A DNA stretch of 64,000 nucleotides, from assembly GCF_023221595.1 (NCBI RefSeq), contig NZ_CP096563.1, positions 2,090,501 through 2,154,500 on the forward strand. The letters run 5' to 3'. A program made the position numbers and the translations under genes. This DNA comes from Rhodococcus qingshengii JCM 15477. Its GTDB lineage: Bacteria > Actinomycetota > Actinomycetes > Mycobacteriales > Mycobacteriaceae. Positions within the stretch are counted from its first letter, which is position 1, and each line of letters opens with the position of its first letter. Shown here one piece after another: positions 26,334-36,081 of this stretch. The notes beneath the pieces are model-generated. The model did not search any database. It was not told where the DNA came from and was given only the letters and a program-made list of their open reading frames with translations.

Positions 26334-27971
26334 GTGAACCCAGAGAACGTTCCAGCCTCGCATTGTCATTCATTGCCGCGCCGGACGTTCCTCGGTGGCG
26401 TCGGTGCTCTTGTCCTCGCCGGAGTGGCAGACGTCGCAACCGGCGCGGTGAGCGCGGCGCCGGTACAAGCAGCGCCCGCCGATCGGTTTCCACAGAAACC
26501 CAACATCGTTGTCATCATCACCGATCAGGAACGCCGGCCGATGTACTGGCCCCAAGGCTGGGCTGAACAGAATCTGCCCAACCGCAAGAGGATTGCCGAT
26601 CACGGGCTGAGTTTCGACCAGGCAGTGTGCAACACCGCGATGTGCTCGCCCAGTCGCAGTACGTTCTTCACCGGCCTCTACCCCGCGCAGCACGGGGTCA
26701 CCAGAACGCTCACCGAAGGTGGCACTGTCTCACCCACCGAGCCACAGTTGCAGGTCTCCGAACAGAACATGGCAAAGCTGCTGGCGTCGGCCGGCTACAA
26801 CGTCCAGTACCGGGGGAAATGGCATCTGAGCAAAGGCGTCGAGGGTGGTGATCCGACAAGCGAGGACGTGGCAGGATTCGGCTTCGAGGGGTGGATTCCG
26901 CCGGACGCGGGCCAGGACACCAATCCGGATCATTTCGGTGGCGGGTGCGCAGACCATGATCGCCGTGTCGCCGAGGAAGCTGTCGAGTTTCTCTCCGGAC
27001 CCGCAGTCGAATCCGGACAGCCTTGGGCGCTGATCGTCTCGTTCGTGAACCCGCACGATGTCCTCGCGTACCCCCAGACGTGGAACGCGATGAACGGCAC
27101 GTGCGACAACTACGGATCGGACGCGCCAGGCGCCTTCGAGCAGGGTATCGACTTGCCGCCCACCTTCGACGAGATCTTGGCGCTCAATCACAAACCGACA
27201 GCCCAGGTTCAGTCGGAACTGCTGTTGGCAGCCGGGCTCGGGCCGCTGCTCGGACCCGATCAGGCGCGTAACTACATCAACTTCTACGCCTATATGCACA
27301 AGGTGGTCGACGAACACATCGGCAGCGTGCTCGACGCGATCGAAGCCACTCCACAGATGCTCGACGACACGGTGATCGTTCGGATGTCCGATCACGGGGA
27401 GATGGGGATGAGCCACGGAGGTTTGCGGCAGAAAGTGTTCAACGCCTACGAGGAAACACTGCGCGTTCCACTGGTCATCAGCAACCCCTTGCTGTTTCCC
27501 GAACCCGTTCGCACCGACGCCCTGGCGTCGTTGATCGACGTGATGCCCACTCTCGCCACACTCGCCCAAGCGCCTGCGCGTCAATCGTGGAACTTCCTGG
27601 GTACCGATCTGACACCGGTCATCGTCGACGCTGCGGCGTATCCGAAAAGTCCCAGCGCGCAGGTTCAGGACACGATTCTGTTCACCTACGACGATCAGAA
27701 CTGTGCGACGCCCGACGGTCAGAACATCGTCACGCAGCCCAACCACATTCGGTGCATACGCGAGAGCCGCTGGAAGTACACGATGTACTTCGATCCTGCG
27801 GGAGTTGCTGCGCCGCAATACGAACTGTACGACTTACAAGCCGACCCCTTGGAACTGAACAATCTCGCCAATCCGCTCAACATCGGTTCGTATCGGCCGG
27901 ATCTGGCAGCCCAGATGAACGCCAAGCTCTTCGCAGTGATGGAGACCAAGGGTGTTTCCCTGAAGGAATAG
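26334..27971 (+). CDS. Tat-exported type I sulfatase
   Basis: 545 residues from a GTG at 26334. The N-terminus has a twin-arginine signal (LPRRTFLGGVGALVLAGVADV, cleavage near QAAPA), so it is folded before export. The mature part starts with PNIVVIITDQE, whose acidic residue and Gln65 help bind calcium. CSPSR (Cys104-Arg108) is the signature in which the cysteine becomes formylglycine. Histidines of the active site follow (YRGKWHLSK, MSDHGEMGMSHGG). It hydrolyses sulfate esters or related bonds; the substrate is unknown. A formylglycine-generating enzyme is needed but not encoded in this window. Confidence 0.9.
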   Translation: MNPENVPASHCHSLPRRTFLGGVGALVLAGVADVATGAVSAAPVQAAPADRFPQKPNIVVIITDQERRPMYWPQGWAEQNLPNRKRIADHGLSFDQAVCNTAMCSPSRSTFFTGLYPAQHGVTRTLTEGGTVSPTEPQLQVSEQNMAKLLASAGYNVQYRGKWHLSKGVEGGDPTSEDVAGFGFEGWIPPDAGQDTNPDHFGGGCADHDRRVAEEAVEFLSGPAVESGQPWALIVSFVNPHDVLAYPQTWNAMNGTCDNYGSDAPGAFEQGIDLPPTFDEILALNHKPTAQVQSELLLAAGLGPLLGPDQARNYINFYAYMHKVVDEHIGSVLDAIEATPQMLDDTVIVRMSDHGEMGMSHGGLRQKVFNAYEETLRVPLVISNPLLFPEPVRTDALASLIDVMPTLATLAQAPARQSWNFLGTDLTPVIVDAAAYPKSPSAQVQDTILFTYDDQNCATPDGQNIVTQPNHIRCIRESRWKYTMYFDPAGVAAPQYELYDLQADPLELNNLANPLNIGSYRPDLAAQMNAKLFAVMETKGVSLKE

Positions 27972-28058
27972 ATCGAATTTCGTCAAAACTGATTCACGTT
28001 TCAGTTCTGCGGGCATGCTGGTGGGGCATCTGTCTTCGGTTCGGGAAGAAGGAATGTC

Positions 28059-29015
28059 ATGACTGTCACCTCGCCGGGGCGAGAAGGTTTCAGTTCTCTT
28101 CGGTCTGGAGGGTTGAACTGGGATTCGTTCCCACTCCGATTGTTCACCAAGGGAAACGCCAAATTCTGGAACCCAACCGACCTCGATTTTTCGCAGGATG
28201 CCCGTGACTGGCAGGAGCTGACCAGCGAACAACAGCGCAGCGCCACCTTCCTGTGTGCGCAGTTCATCGCCGGTGAAGAAGCCGTCACCGAAGACATTCA
28301 ACCGTTCATGAAAGCAATGTCGACCGAGGGACGATTCGGCGACGAGATGTACTTGACGCAGTTCTGTTTCGAGGAAGCCAAGCACACCCAGGTGTTTCGG
28401 CTGTGGATGGACGAAGTGGGATTGACCAGTGACCTGCATTCCTACGTCGCTGACAATCCGTACTACCGGCAACTGTTCTACGAGGAGCTGCCGTCGTCGC
28501 TACGCATTCTCGAGACAGACCCCAGCCCGGTCAACCAGGTGCGTGCCAGCGTCACGTACAACCACGTCATCGAGGGCAGTCTGGCGTTGACGGGTTACTA
28601 CGCCTGGCAGAAAGTTTGTGCGACGCGCGGAATCCTCCCTGGCATGCAGCAATTGGTGCGAAAGATCGGTGACGACGAACGACGGCACATGGCTTGGGGG
28701 ACGTTCACCTGCCGAAGGCACGTCGCCGCCGACGATCACAACTGGGACGTCGTCCAGCAGCGGATGGGTGAACTCATGCCCATGGCCCTCGGAATGATCA
28801 ACTGGGTCAACGATCAATTCGAGGTGCAGCCGTTCGGTTTGGACAATCAGGAGTTCCTCGAGTATGCCGCAGACCGCGCACAGCGCCGACTTTCGGCGAT
28901 CGAGTCTGCACGCGGGCGCGACGTCGCCGAGATCGACCTCGACTATTCGCCGGAGACCCTCGAGGAAAAGTTCGGGGCAGAAGATGCCGCTGCGATGAGT
29001 GAGGCGGCCAAATGA
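28059..29015 (+). CDS. R2-like ligand-binding oxidase (R2lox)
   Basis: 318 residues, ATG at 28059. It looks like a class I ribonucleotide reductase small subunit but has the R2lox set of residues. Comparing with Mycobacterium tuberculosis R2lox, all positions shift by a constant five: ligands Glu73, Glu106, His109, Glu172, Glu207, His210, and the pair Val76/Tyr167 that forms the ether cross-link there. Members assemble a Mn/Fe cofactor and bind a fatty-acid-like ligand in place of acting in nucleotide reduction. No nrdE or nrdI is adjacent. It converges with an HD-domain gene. The physiological substrate is unknown. Confidence 0.92.
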   Translation: MTVTSPGREGFSSLRSGGLNWDSFPLRLFTKGNAKFWNPTDLDFSQDARDWQELTSEQQRSATFLCAQFIAGEEAVTEDIQPFMKAMSTEGRFGDEMYLTQFCFEEAKHTQVFRLWMDEVGLTSDLHSYVADNPYYRQLFYEELPSSLRILETDPSPVNQVRASVTYNHVIEGSLALTGYYAWQKVCATRGILPGMQQLVRKIGDDERRHMAWGTFTCRRHVAADDHNWDVVQQRMGELMPMALGMINWVNDQFEVQPFGLDNQEFLEYAADRAQRRLSAIESARGRDVAEIDLDYSPETLEEKFGAEDAAAMSEAAK

Positions 29016-29024
29016 CTGCGAATT

Positions 29025-29663
29025 CTATTGGGGCCAAGCCGAGTTCTGGATGACCTCGACAAAATCGATGTGCCGAAATCCCGGCACAAAATGTTCGAGT
29101 ACGTCAGCGTTCACCGTCCCGAACGTACTTTCGGGACGGTGCTTGAAGCCGTCGGTGAAGGCCTTCAAGATCTGATTCTTGAAATCCGGACGGGGGTGGG
29201 CCGCGGTGACGGCGTCGATGTCGGCCCGGTCGAGTTCGCTGTATCCGATTCCCAGTACATCGGTCTCCACACCCGCTGTCACCAAGGCGATTTCGGGCTC
29301 CAGCCGCGAGGGGACCGCGGGCGTCGTATGTAGAGCGATGCCTTCCCACACTTTGCGGATGTCGGTTTCGTCGACTTCGTAGCCGGTGAGGAATCGCCGC
29401 GCTTCGTCCGCGCTGTCCAATTCGAATCGCGCCGTACTGTCCCGGAATTTCTCGGTGAGCCCCAGGTCGTGAAACATGGCGCCGACGTATAGCAATTCAG
29501 GGTCGGCGTGCAGTCCCAAACGCGCGCCTTGCAGCGATCCGAAGAGGAAGACGCGTCGCGAGTGGTGAAACAGTAACTCGGACGCCGTATCTCGGACGAG
29601 TTCGGTGGCGTCGGCAGCCATCTTCGAATCGGGGATTTTCACACCGGCAATGATCGTGTTCAT
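29025..29663 (-). CDS. HD-domain protein
   Basis: 212 residues from ATG 29663. The HD phosphohydrolase core is visible: LLFHHSRRVFLFG (first histidine), YVGAMFHDLGL (His-Asp pair) and a later ALHTTPAV segment. The family overlaps cyanamide-hydratase-like and other HD metalloenzymes of diverse function; the substrate cannot be told. It converges on the R2lox gene with ten bases between the stops. Confidence 0.83.
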   Translation of the reverse strand: MNTIIAGVKIPDSKMAADATELVRDTASELLFHHSRRVFLFGSLQGARLGLHADPELLYVGAMFHDLGLTEKFRDSTARFELDSADEARRFLTGYEVDETDIRKVWEGIALHTTPAVPSRLEPEIALVTAGVETDVLGIGYSELDRADIDAVTAAHPRPDFKNQILKAFTDGFKHRPESTFGTVNADVLEHFVPGFRHIDFVEVIQNSAWPQ

Positions 29664-29788
29664 CGGTACCTGCTCTGCTCGTCGCTGCTGCGAATTTCTC
29701 GGTCTGTCCCAGTGTCGGTCGAACACGCACGCGGGCGCACCCTGATCTCGGCCATACTGTCCACAGATCAGGACGAAGGGGAGCGATC

Positions 29789-30745
29789 GTGACCGCAGTG
29801 CATCGAGTTGCCGTCCTGGTATTCGACGGCGTCAAACTGCTCGACGTCGCAGGTCCGAGCGAGGTGTTCGCAGAGGCCAATCGCGGCGGAGCGAACTACG
29901 AGTTGGTGATCTGCTCGGTGGGTGGACACGATGTCGACTCGTCGACCGGCATGCGCATTCCGGTCGACTGTGACGTCGCAGATTCCGGTTCCTTCGACAC
30001 GTTGCTGGTCATGGGTGGCGACGTGTTCCCGTCGATGCCGGTGAGTCCGGAACTGCGTGAGGCAGCGAGCGATCTGGCGAGACGTTCGGGTCGGGTTGCC
30101 TCGATCTGTACCGGGACATTCATCCTGGCGGCGAGTGGACTGCTCGACGGACGCCGCGCAACGACGCATTGGCAACACACGGCAACGCTGGCGCGCGCCT
30201 ATCCGCAGATCACGGTAGTTCCCGACGCCATTTTCATCCAGGACGGCACGGTGTTCTCGTCTGCGGGTGTGACCGCCGGGATCGACCTCGCGCTCGCATT
30301 GCTCGAGCGAGATCATGGTGCAGAAATGGCCCGACGTGTCGCACAGCTTCTGGTGGTATTTCTCCAACGTCCAGGTGGGCAGTCACAGTTCTCGCCGTCG
30401 TTGAGCGGGCCGCGGCCCCGGGTGCCCGCGCTTCGCGCAGTGGTCGAGGCGATGGCCGCCGATCCGGCGGGGGAGTACTCAGTCGACGAACTGGCTGCCC
30501 TGGCGCACCTGAGCCCACGGCATCTGACGAGGCTCTTTCGGGAAGAACTCGGTACGACGCCGGCCAAATACGTCGAGTTGATCCGTTTCGACTCCGCGAA
30601 AGCGCTCCTCGATGCCGGCCACTCGGTGACCGAAGCCGCGCAATTGGCGGGATTCGGCAGTTCCGAATCCCTACGACGAGCATTTTCGACGCATCTCGGA
30701 ATCTCGCCGCAGGTGTACCGCCGTCGTTTTCAAGCTTTCGGCTGA
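29789..30745 (+). CDS. GlxA-family AraC-type regulator with DJ-1/PfpI domain
   Basis: 318 residues, GTG start with AAGGGGAG upstream. Residues 5-180 form a class I amidotransferase/DJ-1-like domain (VAVLVFDGVKLLDVAGPSEVFAEAN; the elbow ASICTGTFILAASGLLDGRRATTHW contains the usual cysteine). Residues about 215-315 are an AraC double helix-turn-helix (YSVDELAALAHLSPRHLTRLFREELGTTPAKYVELIRF). Such proteins are transcription activators that sense small metabolites through the first domain. Its 3' end overlaps the convergent hydrolase gene by 16 bases. Confidence 0.9.
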   Translation: MTAVHRVAVLVFDGVKLLDVAGPSEVFAEANRGGANYELVICSVGGHDVDSSTGMRIPVDCDVADSGSFDTLLVMGGDVFPSMPVSPELREAASDLARRSGRVASICTGTFILAASGLLDGRRATTHWQHTATLARAYPQITVVPDAIFIQDGTVFSSAGVTAGIDLALALLERDHGAEMARRVAQLLVVFLQRPGGQSQFSPSLSGPRPRVPALRAVVEAMAADPAGEYSVDELAALAHLSPRHLTRLFREELGTTPAKYVELIRFDSAKALLDAGHSVTEAAQLAGFGSSESLRRAFSTHLGISPQVYRRRFQAFG

Positions 30746-31575
30746 GACTGACTTTCGTGCTTGCCTTGCGGCGGGCTCATGCCCTGCTTGTCGAGCCAGG
30801 CAAGGCTGTAGTCCGCGATCTCACGCCAGCCGTGGTCGATGGTCAGCGAGTGACCTCGATCGCCGAAGACCTTGTATTCGTTGATCGTCGGGGCCTTGGC
30901 GTACTTCTTGAACGAGCTGTCCGAACTGGCTTTCGGGACTGTGCGATCCTTGCCGCCGCCGATCATCAGGAGTGGCCCGCGGCGAGCGTTGAAATCTACT
31001 GCAGCGGGGCTGTGGGGCGCGAAGTTGGCGAGTGCTGCCTCGAACAACGGCCGACCAGGGGCGGGAATCGCATACTGCTCGAACAATGCGTCGGACTCGT
31101 CCTTGGACACGGCACTGGCGAAGGACTTGTGGAACGACTCTCTGTTGTGTGAGTACGCCTTCCGGTAGTTCCCGGGGTTGGACAGGACCGGGAAAACACT
31201 GCCCAGTTGAACGAGGGGAAGTTTCAACACCCCTTTGGGCTGAGCCGAGTCGATGGCAATTGCCGCGGTCGCCAACTTCTGGCCCAGCAGTTTCTGCGCG
31301 ATCAAACCTCCGAACGAATGCCCCACCACGATCGGTGGTTCGTCGAGATCGGCTATCACCTTGGCGTAGTGATCCGTCACGTCCTCGATGCCGTGTCCCG
31401 CGATGTCTTCCGGGTGTTCACGCGTCTCACCCACGGTCGACGCGTCCCCTGGCCACCCCGGCGCCATCGTGGGGTATCCCTGCGCGTTGAAAACCTGCGC
31501 CCAGGGGTCCCACGTGGTCGGGTGCATCCAAAGTCCGTGGATGAACAGAACAGTCGGGTTGGACTTGGGCGACAT
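30730..31575 (-). CDS. Alpha/beta hydrolase
   Basis: 281 residues, ATG at 31575. Motifs: VLFIHGLWMHPTTWDPW (oxyanion), PPIVVGHSFGGLIAQ (nucleophile serine) and VFGDRGHSLTIDHGW (histidine). The acidic member is probably in GGGKDRTVP. The same architecture is frequent in rhodococcal esterases annotated only as hydrolases. Single gene, convergent with the GlxA-type regulator. Confidence 0.85.
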   Translation of the reverse strand: MSPKSNPTVLFIHGLWMHPTTWDPWAQVFNAQGYPTMAPGWPGDASTVGETREHPEDIAGHGIEDVTDHYAKVIADLDEPPIVVGHSFGGLIAQKLLGQKLATAAIAIDSAQPKGVLKLPLVQLGSVFPVLSNPGNYRKAYSHNRESFHKSFASAVSKDESDALFEQYAIPAPGRPLFEAALANFAPHSPAAVDFNARRGPLLMIGGGKDRTVPKASSDSSFKKYAKAPTINEYKVFGDRGHSLTIDHGWREIADYSLAWLDKQGMSPPQGKHESQSQPKA

Positions 31576-31703
31576 GCGCGCTCCCCGCTATCGGACCGAT
31601 GATCGATACGGAATGCCCGTTTTTCACAACCTCATTCACATTTTCGGCGAGCTCTTCCGTCGGGCCGTTCCGTTCTGTTGTGCGAAGATGGCACGATCGT
31701 GGC

Positions 31704-32207
31704 ATGGCACCAACTGGATCTGCGAAGGCGATGGCACTGTGGACTACCGCTTTTGTTGTCTCACAAGCGAATATTGCTCGCCTACTCGGGCCGGTGGCTC
31801 CCAAAGTATTGGAAGTGCAGACGGCCTTCTCTGCTCGCCGGTACGTCGAAATATTGGACTCCATGGACGCAGAGGCCACGGCACGATTTCGTAGTCACTA
31901 CTACCCCGACTTCGTACATCCCGCGATCTACGCGATGGCTTTGCGGTCAGCGGGCACGAGGCTCGGGGAGTGGGTTCCCCTTTCCCCGGCAACTCGGCGC
32001 GCCCTTGCCGTAGTGCCCGTACTGTCGGCGGCCGGCGACTACGTCGAGAACGTGGTCGGACTCCATTTCCTCGATCATCGCGACAGGATCACCGACTCGA
32101 GGGTTCGCGCCGCTTCGACCGTCAGTATTGCCAAATGGGTGCTCGCACTCGGAACTCTCGGATATTTGTCGCAGGGTTTTGTCAGAGTATGGGTATCGCG
32201 AAAATGA
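31704..32207 (+). CDS. Hypothetical membrane protein
   Basis: 167 residues from ATG 31704; an in-frame TTG-type extension to 31599 would add a non-conserved leader. Hydrophobic stretches near residues 12-28, 95-115 and 140-160 suggest three or four membrane helices. The middle is polar (DSMDAEATARFRSHYYPDFVHPAIYAM). It ends with a short basic tail VWVSRK. I do not recognise a family. It is followed after nine bases by the YdeI-like gene, so the two probably share a transcript. Confidence 0.65.
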   Translation: MAPTGSAKAMALWTTAFVVSQANIARLLGPVAPKVLEVQTAFSARRYVEILDSMDAEATARFRSHYYPDFVHPAIYAMALRSAGTRLGEWVPLSPATRRALAVVPVLSAAGDYVENVVGLHFLDHRDRITDSRVRAASTVSIAKWVLALGTLGYLSQGFVRVWVSRK

Positions 32208-32216
32208 GGAGCACTG

Positions 32217-32789
32217 ATGGCAGTCGAACTCGGCACCGAATACTTCGCTGACGGAGCAGAGTTCCGTCGATGGCTGTCCGAGAACCACGAGTTGGTCCCC
32301 GGCCTTTGGCTGAAAATGGCCAAGAAGACCTCGTCGCACAGTTCGATCGACTACGACCAAGCGTTGGACGTTGCCCTGTGCTTCGGCTGGATCGACAGCC
32401 TCGCACGGCGAATCGACGACGATTTCTTCGTACAGAAGTTTTCGCGACGCACCGCGCGGAGTCCGTGGTCCAAACGCAACGTCGAGATAGTCGCCCGCCT
32501 CGACGCTGCGGGACTTCTCGAGCCTTCCGGCATCGCCGAGATCGAGAAGGCCAAGGCCGACGGTCGATGGGATCGCGCGTACGAGGGATCAGCCAAGGCC
32601 GAGGTCCCCAAAGACTTTCTCGATGCGCTCGCGGAAAACCCGAAGGCTCGTGAGTTCTACGCGACGCTCAATTCCACCAACCGATTCACCATCGCGTACC
32701 GACTGCAGGAGGCAAAGCGTCCGGAGACGCGAGCCAGGCGGATCGAGAAGTTCGTGAACCAGCTTACGGAGGGCAAGAAGTTCTATTGA
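32217..32789 (+). CDS. YdeI/OmpD-associated family protein
   Basis: 190 residues. The pattern FRRWLSENHELVPGLWLKMAKK, then DYDQALDVALCFGWIDSLARRID, FFVQKFSRRTARSPWSKRNVEI and a basic, helical C-terminus (RAEKFV-type, here ARRIEKFVNQLTEGKKF) are characteristic of YdeI-like proteins. Members in Bacillus and enterobacteria have been linked to resistance to cationic peptides, but the biochemical role is unclear. It is a soluble protein. It lies directly after a small membrane-protein gene. Confidence 0.85.
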   Translation: MAVELGTEYFADGAEFRRWLSENHELVPGLWLKMAKKTSSHSSIDYDQALDVALCFGWIDSLARRIDDDFFVQKFSRRTARSPWSKRNVEIVARLDAAGLLEPSGIAEIEKAKADGRWDRAYEGSAKAEVPKDFLDALAENPKAREFYATLNSTNRFTIAYRLQEAKRPETRARRIEKFVNQLTEGKKFY

Positions 32790-32847
32790 GCTGCCGCGTC
32801 ACTGGGCCACAGGGACTTGCGAATCGACACCCAGCGAGGCTGACACA

Positions 32848-33738
32848 ATGGGCCTCGTGATCGAAGCCGAAACCTGTTCCGCACTGTCTGCTGTCGATGA
32901 GCCGCTGGCAGGCAGCGCTGCCGTCGTGCAGGGCTGGGTATGCCTCGAATTCAATGCCGCGTGGGGTCGTGACGTGTTGGACGGTACGGCCTTGGGGGAG
33001 GAGCTTGCCGCCGAGCTGAGCCGCCGAGCCGATGCAGCGAACGTACGAATCATGTTCGTTCGGCGACCCGGGCGTACCGATCCGATGACTGATGGACACA
33101 CCGTCCTGCTTGCGCGCTCCGATCCGAGCGACTCATGGTGTGAAAGGTTGCACATCGATTCGCCGATGGAATTACTCGACGTCGATTTCTTCTTGTTGGA
33201 TGGGCCGCCACCAGGACTGGGCGAGCAAGTGACCGAGCCAGTCGTATTGGTTTGCGCACACGGCAAGCGCGACCAGTGCTGCGCTGTATTCGGCAGGCCG
33301 ATCGCCGCAGCGCTGATGTCGTCCTTCGGACCCCAGGTGTGGGAGTGTTCGCATACCGGCGGGCACCGATTCGCGCCGTCGATGATCCTGTTGCCGAGCG
33401 GCAATACGTACGGCCGTCTGTCGGCAAGTGAGAGTGTCACGGCCGTGGAGGTGGCTTCCCGAGATCAGGTCCATTTGCCAGGCCTGCGTGGACGGAGTTG
33501 TTGGTCTCCTGCGGGGCAGGCTTCGGAAATTGCTGTGCGACAGCAAATAACCTGCGGAATCGACGACTTGGCTGTCATCGAGCAGGCGAGTGACGGGACA
33601 TGCGTCGTCGCACATGTGGACGGCCGGCAATGGGCCGTGGAGACTGCAGTCTCCGAACTCGCGCCGCGTCCACCGAGTTGCGGCGCGGCGCCCAAGCCGG
33701 TCAGGCCGGTTGTCGTCACGTCGATTCGAGACCTGTGA
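32848..33738 (+). CDS. Sucrase/ferredoxin-like (thioredoxin-like 2Fe-2S) protein
   Basis: 296 residues. A central domain contains VLVCAHGKRDQCCAVFGRPIA and, about 20 residues further, VWECSHTGGHRFAPSMILLPSGNTYGRL. These cysteine and histidine motifs are those of the sucraseferredoxin family, a thioredoxin-fold group expected to bind a 2Fe-2S cluster. The first about 120 residues are variable. Function is unknown; a redox or electron-transfer role is inferred. Single gene. Confidence 0.85.
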   Translation: MGLVIEAETCSALSAVDEPLAGSAAVVQGWVCLEFNAAWGRDVLDGTALGEELAAELSRRADAANVRIMFVRRPGRTDPMTDGHTVLLARSDPSDSWCERLHIDSPMELLDVDFFLLDGPPPGLGEQVTEPVVLVCAHGKRDQCCAVFGRPIAAALMSSFGPQVWECSHTGGHRFAPSMILLPSGNTYGRLSASESVTAVEVASRDQVHLPGLRGRSCWSPAGQASEIAVRQQITCGIDDLAVIEQASDGTCVVAHVDGRQWAVETAVSELAPRPPSCGAAPKPVRPVVVTSIRDL

Positions 33739-33792
33739 TTTCATCGTCGGTTTTCTACGATCAGTCTCGATGAACTCGGGTGTGGGTCATCG

Positions 33793-34775
33793 CTACTGCA
33801 ACAGGAGCGCAATGACTGCGGGCGGTAATTGACGTTGTCCGAGGAGGTTTACGCGTTGGCATCCGTCGAGTTCGACTGCCATCCGCGTGCCGCCCGATCC
33901 GTCGGGACGAAGTACGTCGATCGAAGCGATGTGATGGGCGACGAGATCGCATGGGCCTGCAGGTGGCGCGGTGGATGCAACCTCCATCAGATCAGTACTC
34001 TGCTGGCGTGACAAGCGGATTCGGGACTCGGGCAGCGGCGGTTCGGTGGAATAGCGGCACACCAGTAGTCTGCCGACGTCGGAAATCGGTGTAGCCAAAG
34101 CTGTTTCCGTCAGTGGGCGCGCGTGAGTGTCTTCGTGTTCTGCCATGCGACTCATGTCAGCTTCAGTGGTCGTCGCGAACGGTTGTCCGATCGACTCCGC
34201 GCAGGTTCCGGCGTCATCGGAGGAGATGCCGTCGACCGGATGCTGCGCGCGGCTGATCTCATGTAGTTGGCTCAGGGCTGCGTGTGGTTTCTCTTGCAGT
34301 CCGCAGGGCGCGGTCGGCCAGGTAGGGCGTATGGCTGCTCCTGCTTCGTCTACCAGCCACAAACCGGCTGGCGGGACGAGACGGTACGCGCAGTCGGCCC
34401 AGACGTTGGCAGGAATCGACGAGACTGTTCGCGGAATGCATCGTCCACCGCGTGGATGTCCCCCTCGAGGCGTATGGAGTCGATGGTCAACCCACCGTCG
34501 GACGTTTCTCCGCGTTCGCATCGAACAACGGCAACGGGGCTGAAATCAGGAGGCGGGTAACCACTTCCCTCGGGGCGAAGTGCGATGCTGCTGTCGCGTG
34601 CCTCGGGGGCTACGAGCGCGGCGGTGATATCGGGGGCGAGGCAGTCTGCCCGATCGACCGCCGTCGCGACCGGTGGAGTGAAAGATTCATAGTCTCGAAC
34701 GCCGGTCCAAACCAACGCAACGGCGACGACACTGACGACGACGATAAAGACCCCAGCTGTGAATCGTCCACTCAT
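33793..34775 (-). pseudogene. Frameshifted gene for a membrane-anchored hypothetical protein
   Basis: Two open frames on the minus strand join end to end. The first (34775 to about 34410) starts MSGRFTAGVFIVVVSVVAVALVW, a single membrane anchor, and reads sensibly to AVDDAFREQSR. The second continues with IPANVWADCAYRLVPPAGLWLVDEAG and ends at 33793. Read across, they give a plausible protein of about 327 residues; the total length is 983 bases, so one base appears missing, near the TCGTCG repeat at about 34405-34425. No homologue recognised. This is either a recent frameshift, a sequencing error, or programmed slippage; the first two are most likely. Confidence 0.65.
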
Positions 34776-34851
34776 ACATCGACACTATGTGCTTTTGCGA
34801 TGGATTGAGGCGAAGTCTCGACCATTGCGGGTGCGACGTAGCATCGCTGCT

Positions 34852-35433
34852 ATGACAGTCGATTTGGTTGCGCCTGACGAGGCCTTGTGGGTGTCCTGGT
34901 TGGAGTCGCGTGACGAGTGGGGTGGACCGCAGGCGGATCAGCCCGGCTCGGCCTTGGGAGTTGCGCAACGTCTGGATCTCGACCTTGCCTCCCGCGATGG
35001 GTTCGGGCACTGGGTGCAGGAGTTGTTGGCGCAGCCCGAGGCGTTGCCGGGGCCCGACATTGTCCCGGCAACCAACTGGTGGATCGTTCGAGACGGCAGG
35101 TATCTCGGTGCTATCCAGTTGCGGCACAGCTTGAATGAGTTCTTGGCCGATGTCGGTGGTCATATCGGCTATGGGGTCAGGCCGTCGGAACGCCGGAAAG
35201 GGATAGCGTCGGCTGCTCTGGGGGAAGTGCTCACGTATGCCGGCGACCCGGTGGGGCTCAGTCGCGTCCTGATTACCTGCGACGAAACGAACGCGGGTTC
35301 GCGTAATGTTATCGAAGGGTGTGGGGGACTTCTCGATAGCGTGCGCCCAGCTGATCAGTTGTCGCGCAACCTCGGCCATTCGGGAGACACGCTTCGCTAC
35401 TGGGCGGCCACGGGCCGGTCAAGCGCCAGTTGA
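34852..35433 (+). CDS. GNAT-family N-acetyltransferase
   Basis: 193 residues from ATG 34852. Acetyl-CoA-binding motif A reads HIGYGVRPSERRKGIASAALGEVLTYA, followed by VLITCDETNAGSRNVIEGCGG, as in RimJ/RimL-like acetyltransferases. The N-terminus carries a variable acceptor-binding part (LVAPDEALWVSWLESRDEWGG). Acceptor unknown. It follows the frameshifted gene in the opposite orientation. Confidence 0.87.
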   Translation: MTVDLVAPDEALWVSWLESRDEWGGPQADQPGSALGVAQRLDLDLASRDGFGHWVQELLAQPEALPGPDIVPATNWWIVRDGRYLGAIQLRHSLNEFLADVGGHIGYGVRPSERRKGIASAALGEVLTYAGDPVGLSRVLITCDETNAGSRNVIEGCGGLLDSVRPADQLSRNLGHSGDTLRYWAATGRSSAS

Positions 35434-35446
35434 CCGTTTTTGACCG

Positions 35447-36061
35447 TCAACGGGAAGTCGCGGTCGCAGGGTAGGCGACACGGGACGCGATGCTTTCGCT
35501 GAGGTCGTGGATTTCTGCGGCGAGGACGTCTCGGCTCTTCGTGTCCGACTCGTGAACGAAGGTTGTCGATCCCAGTGTGGCACCGCAATATTCGATGATT
35601 CCGCGTTCGATCTGTGTCCGGAAGGCCTCGTACACGCCGTGTCGGTCGAAACTCTCGGCGTCGTCACCTGCGACTGGAATCAGGTGGACGGTGAGTCGGT
35701 CCAGTTTCTTCACGAATTCGCTTCCCGGGGTGAATTCGTACGCCCATCCGCTGACGAAGACTCGATCGATCCAACCTTTGAGTAGTGCGGGCATCGACCA
35801 CCAGTACATCGGAAACACGAGAATCAGATCGTCTGCACGATCGATTCGGTCCTGCTCGGCTACAACGTCGGCCGGGGGAGTCCCTTTGCCGCGGAACAGG
35901 TTCACATCGGCTTCGGCGAATCGGGGATCGAAACTCTCGGCATGTAGGTCCGCGAAGTCGACGTCGCCGCCCAGGTCGCGGATCGCGTCGGCGGTAGAAC
36001 GGGCGACATGCTGGGTAAGTGACTGGGGATCGGGGTGGGAGACTACGACGAGTGTGGTCAT
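35447..36061 (-). CDS. NAD(P)H:quinone oxidoreductase-like flavoprotein
   Basis: 204 residues from ATG 36061. A flavodoxin-like fold of the NQO/KefF type: TLVVVSHPDPQSLTQHVA at the FMN phosphate site, LVFPMYWWSMPALLKGWIDRVFVSGWAYEF at the isoalloxazine and dimer interface. These enzymes reduce quinones and similar electrophiles by two electrons with NAD(P)H. It is divergent from a TetR gene, with dyads in the 76-base gap, and is probably induced by an electrophilic compound. Confidence 0.88.
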   Translation of the reverse strand: MTTLVVVSHPDPQSLTQHVARSTADAIRDLGGDVDFADLHAESFDPRFAEADVNLFRGKGTPPADVVAEQDRIDRADDLILVFPMYWWSMPALLKGWIDRVFVSGWAYEFTPGSEFVKKLDRLTVHLIPVAGDDAESFDRHGVYEAFRTQIERGIIEYCGATLGSTTFVHESDTKSRDVLAAEIHDLSESIASRVAYPATATSR

Positions 36062-36081
36062 GAGCGTCCTTCGGTAGATGG

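Noticed and set aside
26730..27818. A 362-codon frame opposite the sulfatase gene
   Set aside because: Antisense shadow of a gene with complete sulfatase motifs; no start signal or domain.
28059..29015. Ribonucleotide reductase beta subunit
   Set aside because: The Val/Tyr pair and ligand spacing match R2lox, and no R1 subunit gene is near.
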